A program made the position numbers and the translations under genes. From Syncephalis plumigaleata (Eukaryota; Zoopagomycota; Zoopagomycetes; Zoopagales; Piptocephalidaceae): 64,000 nucleotides of DNA. The stretch is from contig JAIXMF010000030.1 in the NCBI GenBank assembly GCA_025201365.1, forward strand, positions 1 to 64,000, given 5' to 3'. This document shows positions 47,628 through 60,408 of the stretch, one piece after another. Numbering within the stretch: the first letter of the stretch is position 1; each line of letters starts with the position of its first letter. The notes beneath the pieces were generated by a model, which was not told the origin of the DNA, ran no database searches, and saw nothing but the letters and a program-made list of their open reading frames with translations.

Positions 47628-50087
47628 ATGGAATCTAACGTCCTACAAGAGTTGAACAAGGCTGCTGACGCTGGTCTACCGGTAGTTAGAACGGACCTTC
47701 CACTACGAATGTACCTACGGTCTGCACATGAAATGCACCGCCAAGTAAATATGAATTGAATAAGCAACTGCTAGTGACGTATATAGAGCGCTTGTCCTGA
47801 TGTTCTTACTTTTCTATAGGCTCGCTCTTATCTGACTGAAGATGACATTCTACGTGCTTACATTCTATTTCTACGTTATGTCACGTAAGTTATTATTAAT
47901 ACCGTATTCTATTCTGGTAAGCAGTGTATTCATACAAGTGAACTTGCTTAGACTGGTAGTAAGAGAATTACCGCGACATCCGCAATATAAAGACGAAAGT
48001 AAAACGAGCGAGTTTTTCAATATCAAGCAGGTATGTTCTATTTTAGAGTAGATAGCTGTATTTATTATTAATAATGCTCTATTCAATATATATATATATG
48101 TATATAGGAATGCAACGAGACTATTGCTCGCTTAGAGTCATTACGTCCTATGGTATTGGCATTAGCGGAGAAATCCTCTACTAGTAGTGGACATGTCAGT
48201 CAGACATCTTATCCTTCCTCCACCGCTGAATCGCAGAATAGGCCTAGAGCCACATCCGATAGTTTAATACATCCACCGCGTCCTAGTACATCGTCTGCAT
48301 CAGCGAGTAATAAGCAACATACAACATCATCGACACACTCTAATGAATCACCATTATCGCATGAGGAACGTCAACAGATTCTTGCGGCATTAGGCGATGA
48401 AGGTTGGACAGTCGCTCAGGAATTGGCCAGTTTAAACTTGCAACAACGATCGTCGTAAGTGATTGCAGTGTAGCCGTATGTATTGCATTCTTATTAATAT
48501 CTACTAGATCATTACAATCTACACATAATGTACTCGATGATAATAAGGTATATTCGTCTAGTAGTTCTATCATCATCGTATATACATGCAGCAATACTAA
48601 TCTATTCATTCTACTTCTAGACTACACAGCATCTGTCCTATCCTATACTAACACCACACAATCAAAGTAGTCGGTAATGATTGATGACACACAATGCTAT
48701 TATATAGCATGCTAACTAGTATTATATATAGGGTTTATCCTCCTACAACATCGTCTGTTCATCATACACCATTGCCACCATTATTTGATCATCGTAATGC
48801 TGTGAAAGCACCTCCACGTACTTCATCATCACGTTTCCCTGGTACAGTAGCGATGCCTTCACCTGTAACGAATGTATCTCCATTCTTGCCACCTGTTATG
48901 CCGGCAGATCAGGGACCACCACCTGTATTTCAACTACCAAGTAATGTGGCATCACCACAAGTACCGCCTCGCTTCCAATTCCCTTCTCCTTCTCCTTCCT
49001 CTTCTTCTATTTCTCCTCCCTCTCTATATCCAGGTTATATTCCATCATCACTTATGCCTATAGCTTCAGCTATGCGAGTACAGAATACTGCACCCTATCC
49101 TAATAATACGAATTTATCGGCAACATCATTAGCAAATCAACAATCATCGTCTACACCTAAACCTAAACCTGTCATACGAGAGGAACCTATAAGAGGTAAA
49201 TAATAGACAATAGACAATAGATATATATATATATATATATACTGATTAACTTGTGTGAATGTATATACACATATATAAATAGCGGTTAATGAAGCAGGTG
49301 AACCATTGCGTACCCTTTACTTACCACAAGGTATTATTAAAGGTTTTATGCAAGTAGCACACCTTAATACTATGCATAATGTGGAGACATGCGGTATTCT
49401 ATGCGGTATTCTTGTAAGCAATATTTATTTATTTATGCCAATGCTCACTGATATATACATATAGTCACGTAATGCATTCCGAGTTACTACATTGATTATT
49501 CCTAAACAATCAGCTACCAGTGACACTTGTCAGACCGAGGATGAAGGGTCGTTATTTGCCGAATTAGACAAGCGTGATCTTATGACCCTAGGATGGATTC
49601 ATGTAATTAGATTCTATTCAGCTAGGATAGAGCATGACAGACAACTAATGCGCATCATTCATTGTCATCACTTCTTATAGACACATCCTACGCAGACTTG
49701 TTTCATGTCATCGGTTGATTTACATACACATTTCTCCTATCAAATCATGCTACCTGAAGCAGTAGCTGTCGTTTGTGCACCACGACACAATCCATTGTAA
49801 GTGACTATGAGTGTTGAACTGCTAATGAACAAAATAATTAATAATGACGCTAGATATCAAGTATTTCGTTTAACAAAACCGCCCGGTATGGATATCATTC
49901 AGAATTGTCGCCAGAAAGGCGCATTCCATCCTCATCCTAAACAACCTTTATACACGGTAAGTAAATCTCGTATTACATCTATTAATTATTTATATATATA
50001 TATACATGTACATAGGATATTACGCGTGATGGACATGTATTTTTCTATGCAGGAGACTATGAGACCATAGATATTCGTAATAAATAA
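47628..50087 (+). CDS. AMSH/STAMBP-type JAMM deubiquitinase
   Basis: About nine exons starting [16 protein letters not shown]. Removes K63-linked ubiquitin chains from cargo on endosomes, with ESCRT. N-terminal USP8-dimerisation/MIT-like helices: [32 protein letters not shown] long Ser/Pro-rich linker (48180-49190) includes PPPVFQLP-type proline runs. The JAMM domain has [12 protein letters not shown], then the zinc motif [20 protein letters not shown] (His, His, Asp ligands and Ser), with the first His codon at an intron edge. It continues with the FHPHP loop and [11 protein letters not shown] end typical of AMSH. All catalytic residues are present. Fission yeast Sst2 is the likely counterpart. 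Confidence 0.9.
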
Positions 50088-50295
50088 AGATGAAATATTA
50101 GTGTACTATTATTAATTGATTACACGTTTTGAATCTACATTGTCACTTAGTAATAATGATAATACCTCTTTATAACCATATAGAATAATAATAGTAATAG
50201 AATATAATTGTTGTACTAGTCATAGAGACTTGCTAATACAGATCCATAGCTTATAGCGGGGAGTAAACAACGTGAAACTGTACAATAAAATATCA

Positions 50296-53066
50296 CTAAC
50301 TCGGGATTGTCGATTGATCTTCGTCGGATGTCATCTCAGTGTTCTCCATCGTTGCATACTGAGATGCCAATTCTTGTACCGCGGCATAACTGTTATAGCG
50401 TCGAATACCACCTCGTCCCTCTGGATCATCATCATTCATGACACGTTGCTGCATTCGTTGTCTACTTCTACCACTAACACTGGAGAAGGTGACGCGTGGT
50501 GCACGAGAGGCCAGCGAGTGACGAGTAGCATCGAAACGTCGTAATCGTAATCGATAGATGATTTCATCAATGGTCAATTCAATACGACAATGATTACGTA
50601 TGATAGCAATTTCTACATTGTGTTAAGGTATAACTCTTCATACTATAGCTCTAGAATAGAATAGAATAGAATAGAATGACTCATAAAGGATACTAGGCCA
50701 GGTGGCTCGTTCACCGCGTAGCATTGATTCTGTCATCATGTCATCCGATGGATTGACTAGTAGACGAGGAAATTGAGACCAAGCGATATCAGGTATAATG
50801 GTGATGTCACCTTCGTAGCGTTGTGACAAGATCGCCCGTACTTTATTGGTGGCATCAGGCATAATACCTATTTCATCCAACTACATTCATATATATATAT
50901 ATTGAATAGTGAATAGTAAATCTATTAGTATACTTGATGTTATAAATACAAGAACGTACCTGTGCTAAACGATGTTGCAATTCTTGCACGGCTAGATTCA
51001 TCATCCATGCACCAGCTCGATGTAATGGTGTTTCAGCAATTGATTTACGTAGAAATGGAATAACATGCGGGTTAACTATATCCAAATAGCAATAATGAGA
51101 TATTAGTATATGTCTACTATGATATCAGTAATATGAATGATGACCATACCTTGACATACAATGAAGTGGTTAATATTGAATAGTTCTGATAACTTATTCA
51201 TAGGCAAATCACTAGTTAGACATGCAAGTTAGTAACTATTTATACGTATGTCTATATAGATACTTGCGTTTCAACTGAGCCATCAATCCAACGATGACCT
51301 ATACAACATGATATGTTAGATTGTTTATTGAGCACACTCACACTACATACCAGCCATATTCCAGGGAACAATCTGACCCGTTTGATCCTTTATCATAAGT
51401 GGAGTAGATTGGAATACTAAAGGGACTGCACACGATGCCATTCTATACGTGATATTAATCAGAAACTATTAACACAATTATTAAACAAATAGATGTAACA
51501 ATACTTACACGGCAGACCAAATGACGACATTCGGCGTTGTCAAGTAATTCAATAGTTGTGGCATTTCATGCACAGTAGATGAACTGACAGCAATGTTAAG
51601 AATACGACGTGTCCTATAGAATGCTTCCTAATAATACATGAACTAGAGTTATATATACTAATATCCATTCATAGTGGAAATAATGTCATAATACCTGGAA
51701 AGTAAGATCACCCACTATGTTACGTAGTGATTCCTTCATGGTTGATGTATCATATATATTGCCTAGTCATGATCAATCAATTAATATCAGCTGCAAGTAT
51801 GTTAAATACTTGAATGACCTACCATGTTTAAGAAAACGAGATATCTTGTTGTACAGTCCATCTTCACTAAGGGTATCAAAGAATTTCTACATTATATGTT
51901 AAACACGGTTACAAGTATTAGGGTTAGCATTGTAGCACTTACAAGTTCTACCGCACCTGGTTGTAGCAATTGATCCACCTCTTCATCAGTATGCGAACAA
52001 ATAAGTGCAGCAATAATGGAACCACTTGATGTTCCCGATATGATACGTGGTAATAATCGACATTCCTTCAAACAACGGATTACACCCGTGTGTGTAAGTC
52101 CTATAAGTAAGCAAAAGATGAACAATGTATATTATATACAGTCTAGATAGACCTACCAAATGTTGCACCTCCACTCAGTAATAGTGCTGTACGTCCATAG
52201 GCTCGACGAACATTAATAAAGAACTCGTATCTAGCATCTTCCGATGTCCATTCGTCGTTGTTGGCATCAGAGAGATAGTTTAGCTGGAGTACTACCTCCT
52301 CGATAAACTCTTCAATGAGCTTCTTTGTACCTATACGCGTATGAGCGTAATTCTAATCATACGTATTATTACTATTACTCTCACTGTAAATCAATAGACT
52401 ACTTACTCGTGGATTGCCCATATCAGCAAAATGACGTGATAACGATGAACGTAGTAGGAATATCATGGCGGATATATCATTGGATTCTCGTGCTGCCCGC
52501 AGCTGTTCAACGCGCATCCTCAATATTTCATAGTCGTAATCGGAAGAGACGGGATTCTGTTTCCAGGCCTCTTTACCTAATAGTAATAAATGTATTATTC
52601 AATTAGATCGAGTATTCGTATAGATCATACGCTGTTATTTACCATCTTGTTGATCGAGGATTGAAGCAGCTGATGCCCATTGCTCATAATTGGTAGCAAT
52701 ACTCATTAAATGTTCATAGTAGTCACGTCGATCGTGTGGATTCAGTAAAGCAAAGTATTTCTCCTAGTTTAATTTGTGTTAGTTTCATACTCTTGTTAAT
52801 AATCATCATCACAATACCTTTAACCACATGGTAGACCATTGACTGAGCTCGTTTCGTTTATCCAACAAGTGAGAGAACCAACCTAGAGCGAATGAACGTG
52901 CGCTAGATTGTTCTTTGCCATCATCTGCAACATCATCTGTAGACGAGGTTTTGGTATGACTCTCCGAATCAGAATCTTCAAGCAGTTCCTCGTCGAACGT
53001 CATCCATACTGGACGATCAGTTCTGGCTAATACAGGCGGCGGTGGTGGTGGAAATGGCGGTGTCAT
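50296..53066 (-). CDS. Patatin-like triacylglycerol lipase (TGL/SDP1 family)
   Basis: A dozen or more short exons, some coding only 10-30 residues. Starts [17 protein letters not shown]. It hydrolyses stored triacylglycerol on lipid droplets, by family knowledge of yeast Tgl3/4/5 and plant SDP1. N-terminal DUF3336-like region: [40 protein letters not shown]. Patatin core: [19 protein letters not shown] (oxyanion glycines), then [13 protein letters not shown] with the nucleophile Ser in GTSSG, and [15 protein letters not shown] with the catalytic Asp in DGS. Both members of the Ser-Asp dyad are intact. [14 protein letters not shown] matches the family's later block. The tail is Arg/Ser-rich. 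Confidence 0.9.
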
Positions 53067-53406
53067 AGGGTATCAAGCGTAGTATAGACTTGTATGTATG
53101 TATTTACGTACGTATATATATATATATATAGTTTGGTTCTATGTGATTCGAGTCTTAAGAATTGACACAACGAGATATTGAGTAGACTGACAATGAAAAC
53201 GAATAAAAGTAAATAGAGGAAATAATGACTACTGAATTATTGGATGTGTTGCCAATGTGCTCTTAAAATGTAATCTTCCATAATTGATGAATTTAATTGC
53301 CGCTCCTTTCCTGTTCTTTATTTTTGTTAAGTTGGCTGATTGTTGTATTTAGGCACTTTGCTCATTCCATAGAGACAAATAGTATTAAGCGAGAATAACG
53401 CACAAT
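53067..53406. promoter_or_regulatory. Divergent promoter between lipase and DBR1 genes
   Basis: 340 bp between two divergent start codons. It holds a (TA)n run with TATATATATATATATA at 53112-53129 and otherwise AT-rich DNA. Confidence 0.45.
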
Positions 53407-55412
53407 ATGCATGTACGTTGTATGGCTAATTGGTGCAGTCTCCTGTATGCTCTCCGTATATATCGTCTAATATTCATCTAGATTGCAGTGGAAGGCTGTG
53501 GACATGGCGATTTGGACGCCATTTATGCCGAGATTCAACGGCGTGAAGTGACTATCGGTTGTCGTGTCGACCTACTAATAATATGTGGTGACTTTCAAGT
53601 TTGTAAAACAAAATAATGCTAATGCATATGCGTGTGTGAGTGCATACCAATCTAATAGTACCTATTTGTATATATAGGCGGTACGCAACTTTGGTGATCT
53701 AGCCACTATGGCTTGTCCAGTACGCTATCGAAAACTAGGTGATTTTCACCGTTATTATTCAGGAGAGAAAAAGGCACCCGTTCTAACATTATTCATTGGT
53801 GGCAATCATGAAGCCAGTAACCATTTACAAGAATTGTAAGTAGCAATATTAGTAGTGGTATCATTTACTGGTAGAACACTAAAGTGGAATAGATATTATG
53901 GTGGTTGGGTCTGTCCCAATATCTACTATTTAGGTGCTGCAGGAGTTGTACGATATGGCGGATTACGCATTAGTGGCATCAGTGGTATTTACAATCAACG
54001 AGACTATAAGAAAGGTAAAGAGGAGGGTTAAAGTTGAATTAATTAGAATCTATTAATAATACGTGTAATAATAAAGGACGCTTTGAGCAACCACCCTATA
54101 ATAGAGATGATGAACGAAGTATCTACCACGTACGTGGCTATGACGTGGAACGATTAGCATTGGTAATTAACTATGTAAACTATACAGTATACGTGTGTCT
54201 AATCTACAAGATTAGATACGGGAAGGTGTTCACGTAATGGCATCGCACGATTGGCCATGTAACATTGAAAAGTATGGCAATGTAGAACGACTTATTTCGC
54301 AAAAGCGTCACTTTGCCAAAGATGTAAGTGGAGCGTGTTATGTAAGTGAAAGAAAAGAAACATAGCTAACTGAATCATCAAGATATACAATGGATGTTTG
54401 GGATCTCCTCCCAATATGTTTCTACTGCAACGTTTACAGCCACTCTACTGGTTCTCTGCTCATATGCACGCCTATTTCACGGCTACATACGTGCATCCAG
54501 TAGTAAATGCAGGGACAATCGATGGAACAGATGCTATTGCAATTAGCAATCCAGATGTAATTCCATTAGGTGATCTGGACGATGATAGCGAGAGTAATGA
54601 CGATGATGCAATTCAGTTTCAAACATCTATACAAGCCATAGAACCAATAGTAACTGAATCGAATCCAGAAGCAATCTCCTTGGCTATGAGCGATGAAGAA
54701 GATGATGAAGAAGCAGAAGAAACATCATCTTCCTCGACGAATATAAACGAAACTACCGTTACAACAGCACCAGTAGTAGCAGTAGTAGAAAAGTTTCCAA
54801 CAACCACTTTCCTTGCTTTGAGTAAACGCGAATCAAGATACGAGTTTCTAGATGTAAGTATATTTATAATCACTCATCAATTAGACATTAATAACTAGCC
54901 AATAGATTATTGAAATCGATGATAATACAACAGAATCTACACCCATATTGTCCTATGATCCTGAATGGTTGGCTATTCTACGTGCTACCCGATCCTATTT
55001 GTCATTAGACTATCATCAACCCAATATACCATCTAATGATGCAATCTATAGGTACAGATATGTGATGAGGAATACTGCAAACTATACATATGATGTCATG
55101 TACACTTACATCCATAATATATATATATATATATATATAGGAAGATTGATCAAGAACGAGCATGGATAGATGCGAATATAGCCAATCTACAAGTACCACA
55201 CAATTTCACTATAACTGCACCACCACCAACACCAGATGAAGCAAATGGACCAGTACAAACTCAGGCAGTTACTCCGCGTAAGTTACTCGTAGTGTATTCA
55301 TTATTTAAAGAAATACTAATCATCTATTACTATCATTACAATAGGATTTACTAGAAATCCACAAACTACACAATTCTGTCAAATGTTGGGCATTGTTGAA
55401 CCCATTTGGTAG
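53407..55412 (+). CDS. DBR1: RNA lariat debranching enzyme
   Basis: Linearises intron lariats by cutting the 2'-5' bond. The coding start is most simply a 6-nt exon ATGCAT (53407-53412, donor GTACGT), joined to ATTGCAGTGGAAGGC at 53482, giving [17 protein letters not shown] as in other DBR1 proteins. Metallophosphoesterase motifs follow: [75 protein letters not shown] and [11 protein letters not shown]. The second-position Cys (GCGHG) that replaces the usual metal-ligand His/Asp in DBR1 is present. An acidic insert (54590-54760) interrupts the C-terminal half. The end [19 protein letters not shown] matches the conserved C-domain. About nine exons. Confidence 0.92.
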
Positions 55413-55568
55413 CATATTTACTAATAATAAATGTTACTTGTCAATAATAAGTGAGAATAGTTTCATTTATTCTCTTAATACTAGGGTATATAAGAATGAA
55501 AGTAGCAATTGAATGATGATGATGACGTTGTTGCTGTTATTGTTGCACCATAGGAGTCAAGGGATCAA

Positions 55569-55943
55569 TTAGAAACGATCGCGTGAATAGCTAATAGTAT
55601 TGGTGGTACATGTAAATGCAAACAAGTAGAGCATAGTATAGACGATTAGTGTTACCATGATTGTGTGATAGGTTACATCTGCATGTGCATCTGCATCTGC
55701 ATGCCACACAAACACTTACCTCTTGGCGAATTCATGGCTGACCGCGTACATCTTGGTGTTGGTGTCTTGCGAGACGTGGAGCCATGGATATGGGTTATTA
55801 CGACGATCCCAAACGACTTCGGGACCACGAGCTAGACGGGTGACATACCAGGCAGCACCACCTACGGCCACACCGAGTACACCGAAGATGGGTGCGACTT
55901 CAACGCGCCACCAGTTCTTCATGAAGTTTTGACGGAACGACAT
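55569..55943 (-). CDS. NDUFA4/MLRQ-like small mitochondrial inner-membrane protein
   Basis: Two exons: 55720-55943 and 55569-55590, joined in frame to end AKSYSRDRF. It encodes ~82 residues starting MSFRQNFMKNWWRVEVAP. A single membrane span (IFGVLGVAVGGAAWYVTRL) is followed by ARGPEVVWDRRNNPYPW, the family signature of the NADH-ubiquinone reductase MLRQ subunit/NDUFA4 family. Members associate with respiratory complex I or IV. A polyhistidine/Asp-like trinucleotide repeat lies downstream. Confidence 0.85.
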
Positions 55944-56651
55944 AGTGACTACTGGATGATAGTAACAGAAGATATATAATAAGTAAACTATAGTATAGAA
56001 TAAAGAAGAAAGAGAAGTAACTAAGAAGGTTGCACGGTAGATATAGCTAGTAGACACGTCTTTTATATTCGATGGTTGAGCAGTAAAACGGATGCTATTT
56101 ATACCGATATAATAGAAGTTGATGTGTAATAGCGGAGACTACCGTGTACACACACTAGTATATACTCCTCAACTTACCTCAATAAAGTTTCAGGAAAAAA
56201 AGAGAAAGAGAAAGCGATTTACTCAGACGATAGCGGATAAATTGAAAAGAGAAAAAGGAACAAGTTGTCGGTGAGCTGGAGTAAATCCGATGCTTTTAAT
56301 TCACTGAGAATCAATCGAGACTTGACACGAGAACCAATGACAGGATGTGTGCACATGTCTGTATGTGCAAGTGATTTCCACTGATGAAGACGGAAATAAA
56401 AGGTTTTATCCATCGGAATAAATCGGAATTCTATTGGATGGCGTTATTGTCCACGCTAATCTTTCCTTGGTCCTCTATCAAATAAATGATAATAATGGAT
56501 AGATCGGCATCTACGACTATTTCTCCCTTTGTATTGATTTGCTATTTGCTAGATAGTAGAGATACGATGTGAAATGCAATTTGATTAGATATACACTACA
56601 CTACTGGGTTGTTATCATTTACGTAAAAATAAACTGCAAAATATTTAATAA
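55944..56651. other. Intergenic region, no gene supported
   Basis: 707 bp: promoter of the NDUFA4-like gene on one side and 3' end of the V-ATPase gene on the other. The 64-codon frame at 56219-56413 (minus) has no recognised features. GA-rich run at 56195-56215. Confidence 0.4.
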
Positions 56652-58054
56652 TTAAAATATCGGAATATACTGATTGATTCGATCCTTCTGCTGTTGACTA
56701 ATACACTCGGCAATCCATACAATGTTACGGATTTCCTGTTCCTTAAGACGAACATAAGCATAAAAGACACCATAGTGGAATTGCTGTTGAAAAGCGAGTT
56801 TGTTCAAGTGCACTTCGTGGAAAAAGAAGTTGTCCTCAAGAGAGCGATGCTGTTGCATATCAAAGAATCCGCGATACTCCTAATAGTAATGATAATCATA
56901 GTCAGTTGAATACAAGGAATCGCATCTAATTCATTGCTTACCGAGTATTGTTCACAGATGCCTTTTACCGCCTCGACATCATCAGCACGAGCAAGACGTA
57001 AATGGCCAGCAGGGAATAGTTTTCCAAACTTTGGGAATAAACGAGAACGATCGTCCTTTGTCAATTCAGTGCCAAAACTGTTGGCTGTAATGTTAATAGT
57101 ACGACGATCTGCTTCAAACTAGATGGTAATAATAATACAGCATGTTAATCATCGTTGAAATAGATATACTATTAGTTTAACGAGTAATCACCTCAAGGAT
57201 CTCCTGCATAATCTCAGCGGTAGGACCACCTAGTTCCGTACAGAATTGGTAGAAATCTTCCAGATAAGCTTTATACAAGGTGTTTCGTATAATCTCAATG
57301 TTTAATTCATCAAGATCATGCGCCGACAAACATCCTTGGAAGTAGGGTGCTGTTAAGCATAGCATTATAGTATATGTATATATATATATTAGCTAATTAG
57401 AAAGAAAGGAAGAAAGAGAGAGAAAGAACTCACCTAAGGGTGTCTCCACTAGTACTGTATGATAAATATCTGATACACTGGTGGCGGCACAGAGAGCTGG
57501 CATAGCATCGAATACGCCCAGTGGATGGCATCGATCAAGTAGCTCGTGCGTATCACGATCATGCAACGTTCCCGTGATTAGTAGAATCACATTGTCGATC
57601 ATATAACCGTAGCTAAACAAAAACAAGCGGTCAATACACATTGATTACCATAGTAATAACTGAAACAAACATGCACCATCAATTCGACTACATACGTTAT
57701 AAAGTCGAGAAATTTGGAGAGTGGTGCCACCGCGCTCTGCTTCATGTAACGGAACTCTTCGACAAGTCGCTCTGTGCATTTTTCCGCAATCGTAGACGTA
57801 GCTAAAGGAGATGGTTCATTCTGAAGTAGATTGCCATAATCCGTAGCAGATAATTGCAGCTTCAAGTCTACAAACTATCGTCAGCTAGTGGCCAGCGCTA
57901 ACAGTATAAGCGTATGTCATACACTACACTTACCATCCAGCGATTCACATTGCGTCAAGTTGAGATAGTTGGTCGAAGAGAGTAGCCCGCTACGATAGCC
58001 ACGCACAATACCCTCCAAGTAGCCGTCGTCCACATTGAACATTAGAGCTTCCAT
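56652..58054 (-). CDS. VMA6: V-type proton ATPase subunit d
   Basis: About six exons, ~350 residues, starting [20 protein letters not shown]. Subunit d sits on top of the proteolipid ring of the V-ATPase and couples it to the central stalk at vacuolar and endosomal membranes. Family blocks are in order: [177 protein letters not shown] and [20 protein letters not shown]. The length and C-terminus are normal, so it looks functional. Confidence 0.95.
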
Positions 58055-58244
58055 ATTGACAAAGAAATACAGATGACGTCAAACAAACGAGAAGAATAGT
58101 GGCAATCAAATGAGCTGGCGATAAAAGTGCAGGAACAAGAGAACAAATATTGAGTAGTGGTGGGGTAGGAACAACGATAGGTGGTAAAAAGTGTCGTCAT
58201 AGCCACAAAGGGACAACTGTTTCCACAGGATCAATCACTTGACA

Positions 58245-58802
58245 CTACAGGCTTTTTCCATCCAATTTGCGCAGTTAGCCTTCTGTTTTTACGAATAAAT
58301 AATAGTTATAATAACACTTACAATTACCCTGTATTTTGGGGTGTAGATAGCGATAACTATCACGGATGTATTGTTTTTTGTTGTTTGGTTCCCTCTTGAT
58401 CTTGCTCATCATTGCTTGAACGTTTAGAAGGAACGGTACTTCGTTGGAATTGTGTTGGAATACGGTCTTCCTTACGAGCACTGTGGATACTCTGAATAAA
58501 ATTCAGACATGCTGCCATATCCCGATTCCATACACGATAATCAATAGCTACTTGTAAGTACATGACATGGCAATATCTAACTATACTAGTACACTTGTAT
58601 CATCTACCTTATAGAATTGATGATGATAGTTATCGCTATCAATATAGGATCCATTACTAATACTGAATTGTTATTATTATTATGCTATATCAATTGGCAT
58701 TTCTATGGTAATAATGGTGTTAACTATTGTGTATAACTATTTATTAATAAACAGCAAATGTTAAAAGACAAATGCGCAAATTGGATGGAAAAACACTGTA
58801 TT
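58245..58802. mobile_element. Small terminal-inverted-repeat (foldback-like) element, possible non-autonomous DNA transposon
   Basis: An exact 21-bp inverted repeat (TTTTTCCATCCAATTTGCGCA at 58253-58273 versus 58773-58793) encloses ~540 bp. A second, exact 17-bp inverted pair (GATAGCGATAACTATCA at 58346-58362 versus 58624-58640) is nested inside, with further weak mirror similarity between. The element lies next to the V-ATPase promoter. Exact edges and a target-site duplication are not clear. Chance alone is unlikely to give two nested exact pairs. Confidence 0.5.
58360..58563 (-). pseudogene. Possible C-terminal remnant of a Fanzor/TnpB-like protein
   Basis: Inside the inverted-repeat element, a short frame reads VAIDYRVWNRDMAACLNFIQ and then a basic/Ser-rich tail ending QQKTIHP. 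The WNRDxAAxxNF pattern recalls the last RuvC aspartate motif (NRDxNAxxNI) of TnpB and its eukaryotic relatives, the Fanzors. The zinc-finger cysteines and all upstream catalytic parts are absent here. With only ~20 diagnostic residues this is a hypothesis; it may be coincidence or a short host exon. Confidence 0.3.
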
Positions 58803-59101
58803 CAATCACAATTGGCTGGGTTGCAATCACATTTGAATCAAGCGAGTGTGGTCAATCATTTGCAAATCAAGCCATAATACAGGGTTTGTCCCATACTATG
58901 ATGTACTCGTATCCATTCGAAAGTGTTAAACATCGTTCATCGGCAATGGATTGCTACAAGGAAACAACTGGCAACATGGTTAACTGGTGTTATAGCACAC
59001 CAAATAAACGATGTATCGATTTAGACACATGTAATCCACCGGTCAATCATTACAGCACGTCATTTATGTACTGTCACTCGTGCATTCGTATAATAAAATA
59101 G
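58772..59101 (+). CDS. Doubtful cysteine-containing open frame
   Basis: 109 residues from an ATG that lies inside the right inverted repeat (MRKLDGKTLYSITIGW), with eight cysteines (ECGQSF, DCYKET, NWCYST, RCIDLDTCNPP, YCHSCIR). There is no signal peptide and no recognised family. Codon usage gives no clear support. Confidence 0.2.
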   Translation: MRKLDGKTLYSITIGWVAITFESSECGQSFANQAIIQGLSHTMMYSYPFESVKHRSSAMDCYKETTGNMVNWCYSTPNKRCIDLDTCNPPVNHYSTSFMYCHSCIRIIK

Positions 59102-59516
59102 TAATATGCCAAATTATTAGAAACTTATTTATGCAAAATCATGCAGCGTACTAATAGACCATGTTGAGATCTCATAATGCATCTTGTCCTTTTTTTACTT
59201 TACGAGAGAATACCATTTTGTTACCTTGACATACGGGTTTGGATCTGTTACCATGCGGGACATACTGTATTTATGGTAAGAGGGAAAGCATTTTTATCCC
59301 TACACGTGTAGTAGATCGTCTTAAAACGCATATAACCCGCATGTTCCTCAAATTCTTTCTGTTAGTACAGAGGATATTTAAGCCTTGATAAAGCAAATGA
59401 TACGGCAGTTTTCCTTCTATCTTCTTCTTTTAATCAGCTACGCTGTGATTACACGTATTCACTTTTTTTCTAACGAACAAACATCCTCAAACTTATATAG
59501 TACATTATTTGCAATC

Positions 59517-60299
59517 ATGCGTGGACTTAATCTTGCTGTCCTTGCTATTGGACTACTGTGCATCAAATCGACCATAGCACCAGCTGACTCTTTGTCATTT
59601 TCTTTCTTAAAGGGCAACTGGTTTTCCCGCCAAAGATCAAACACTGTGCTCACCGAGAAACTTGTTGCTAAAGTTAATCATGATCCTAATCTTATTTTGA
59701 AAAAAGAAATGAGACCACGTACTTATCCCATAGAAGCTTTTGCCCTCGAAGAAACTAATAATCAGCGACCAAAATGGATGATTGCACCGACTGTCCAAGG
59801 AAACAAAGCCGAGTGGGATAAGATCAAGCACTCCTCATATGCTCGAGTAAACTACATATTGCCCAAGGAACCTGAAGGACCTACTTATCTTATTTGTACC
59901 AGAGACAAACCAATGGCTAAGAATACGCTAACTAGACTTGCGGTATGTAGTAATCTCCTTATAGTGCGCTGAATACTCGGCTAACATTGCAATCAAACCT
60001 AGAATCTCCCACAAGGAGGCTGGTTCAGAGGACCCGCGATTCCTAAGAAAATAAGCTATGGCTATGCCAAAACCAACGTAAGTATTGCTGTTTACTAAAG
60101 AAGTACATGCACTGACCATCTGTCGTATATAAAGGATTTTGTTGGTCCGAACAACATTATCACCAAGCTCTTGGGTGCAGGAGGAATGAGCCATAACTTT
60201 GCTTGCCTGCATGTGGAATATGCCGGTGACGAAATGGCTGAGCATATCTCTAAGTTAAATCAGCTTAGCCAACATGCGAAACAGCGAGCACGCGCTTAA
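59517..60299 (+). CDS. Putative secreted protein of unknown function
   Basis: Three exons (59517-59942, 60003-60077, 60135-60299) give 221 residues. The chosen ATG starts a clear signal peptide (NLAVLAIGLLCIKSTIAPA). An upstream in-frame ATG at 59397 would add a second hydrophobic segment, but a TATA-like ATATTTAAG at 59374 argues that transcription begins after it. The mature part is rich in Lys, Asn and Pro: WMIAPTVQGNKAEWDKIKH, TYLICTRDKPMAKNTLTRLA, NLPQGGWFRGPAIPKK, DFVGPNNIITKLLGAGGMSH. It has few cysteines and no membrane anchor. I do not recognise a family. The last exon ends only 110 bp before the 873-bp repeat copy. Confidence 0.65.
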
Positions 60300-60408
60300 T
60301 AGGCAATAAATAAACAATAATAATATATATCTATATCTATCCAAGTTGCCTAAACTTTCTCTATAATTTCTAGTTGATTTCTATTATTTATGTATATACA
60401 TTATTATG

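Noticed and set aside
56219-56440. A TGATGA/CTGA pattern that could be a C/D box snoRNA
   Set aside because: Box spacing and terminal stem are not convincing; no guide complementarity could be assessed.
58181-58399. A 72-codon plus frame next to the V-ATPase gene
   Set aside because: It starts at a GTG/TTG-type codon and crosses the inverted-repeat element; no family support.
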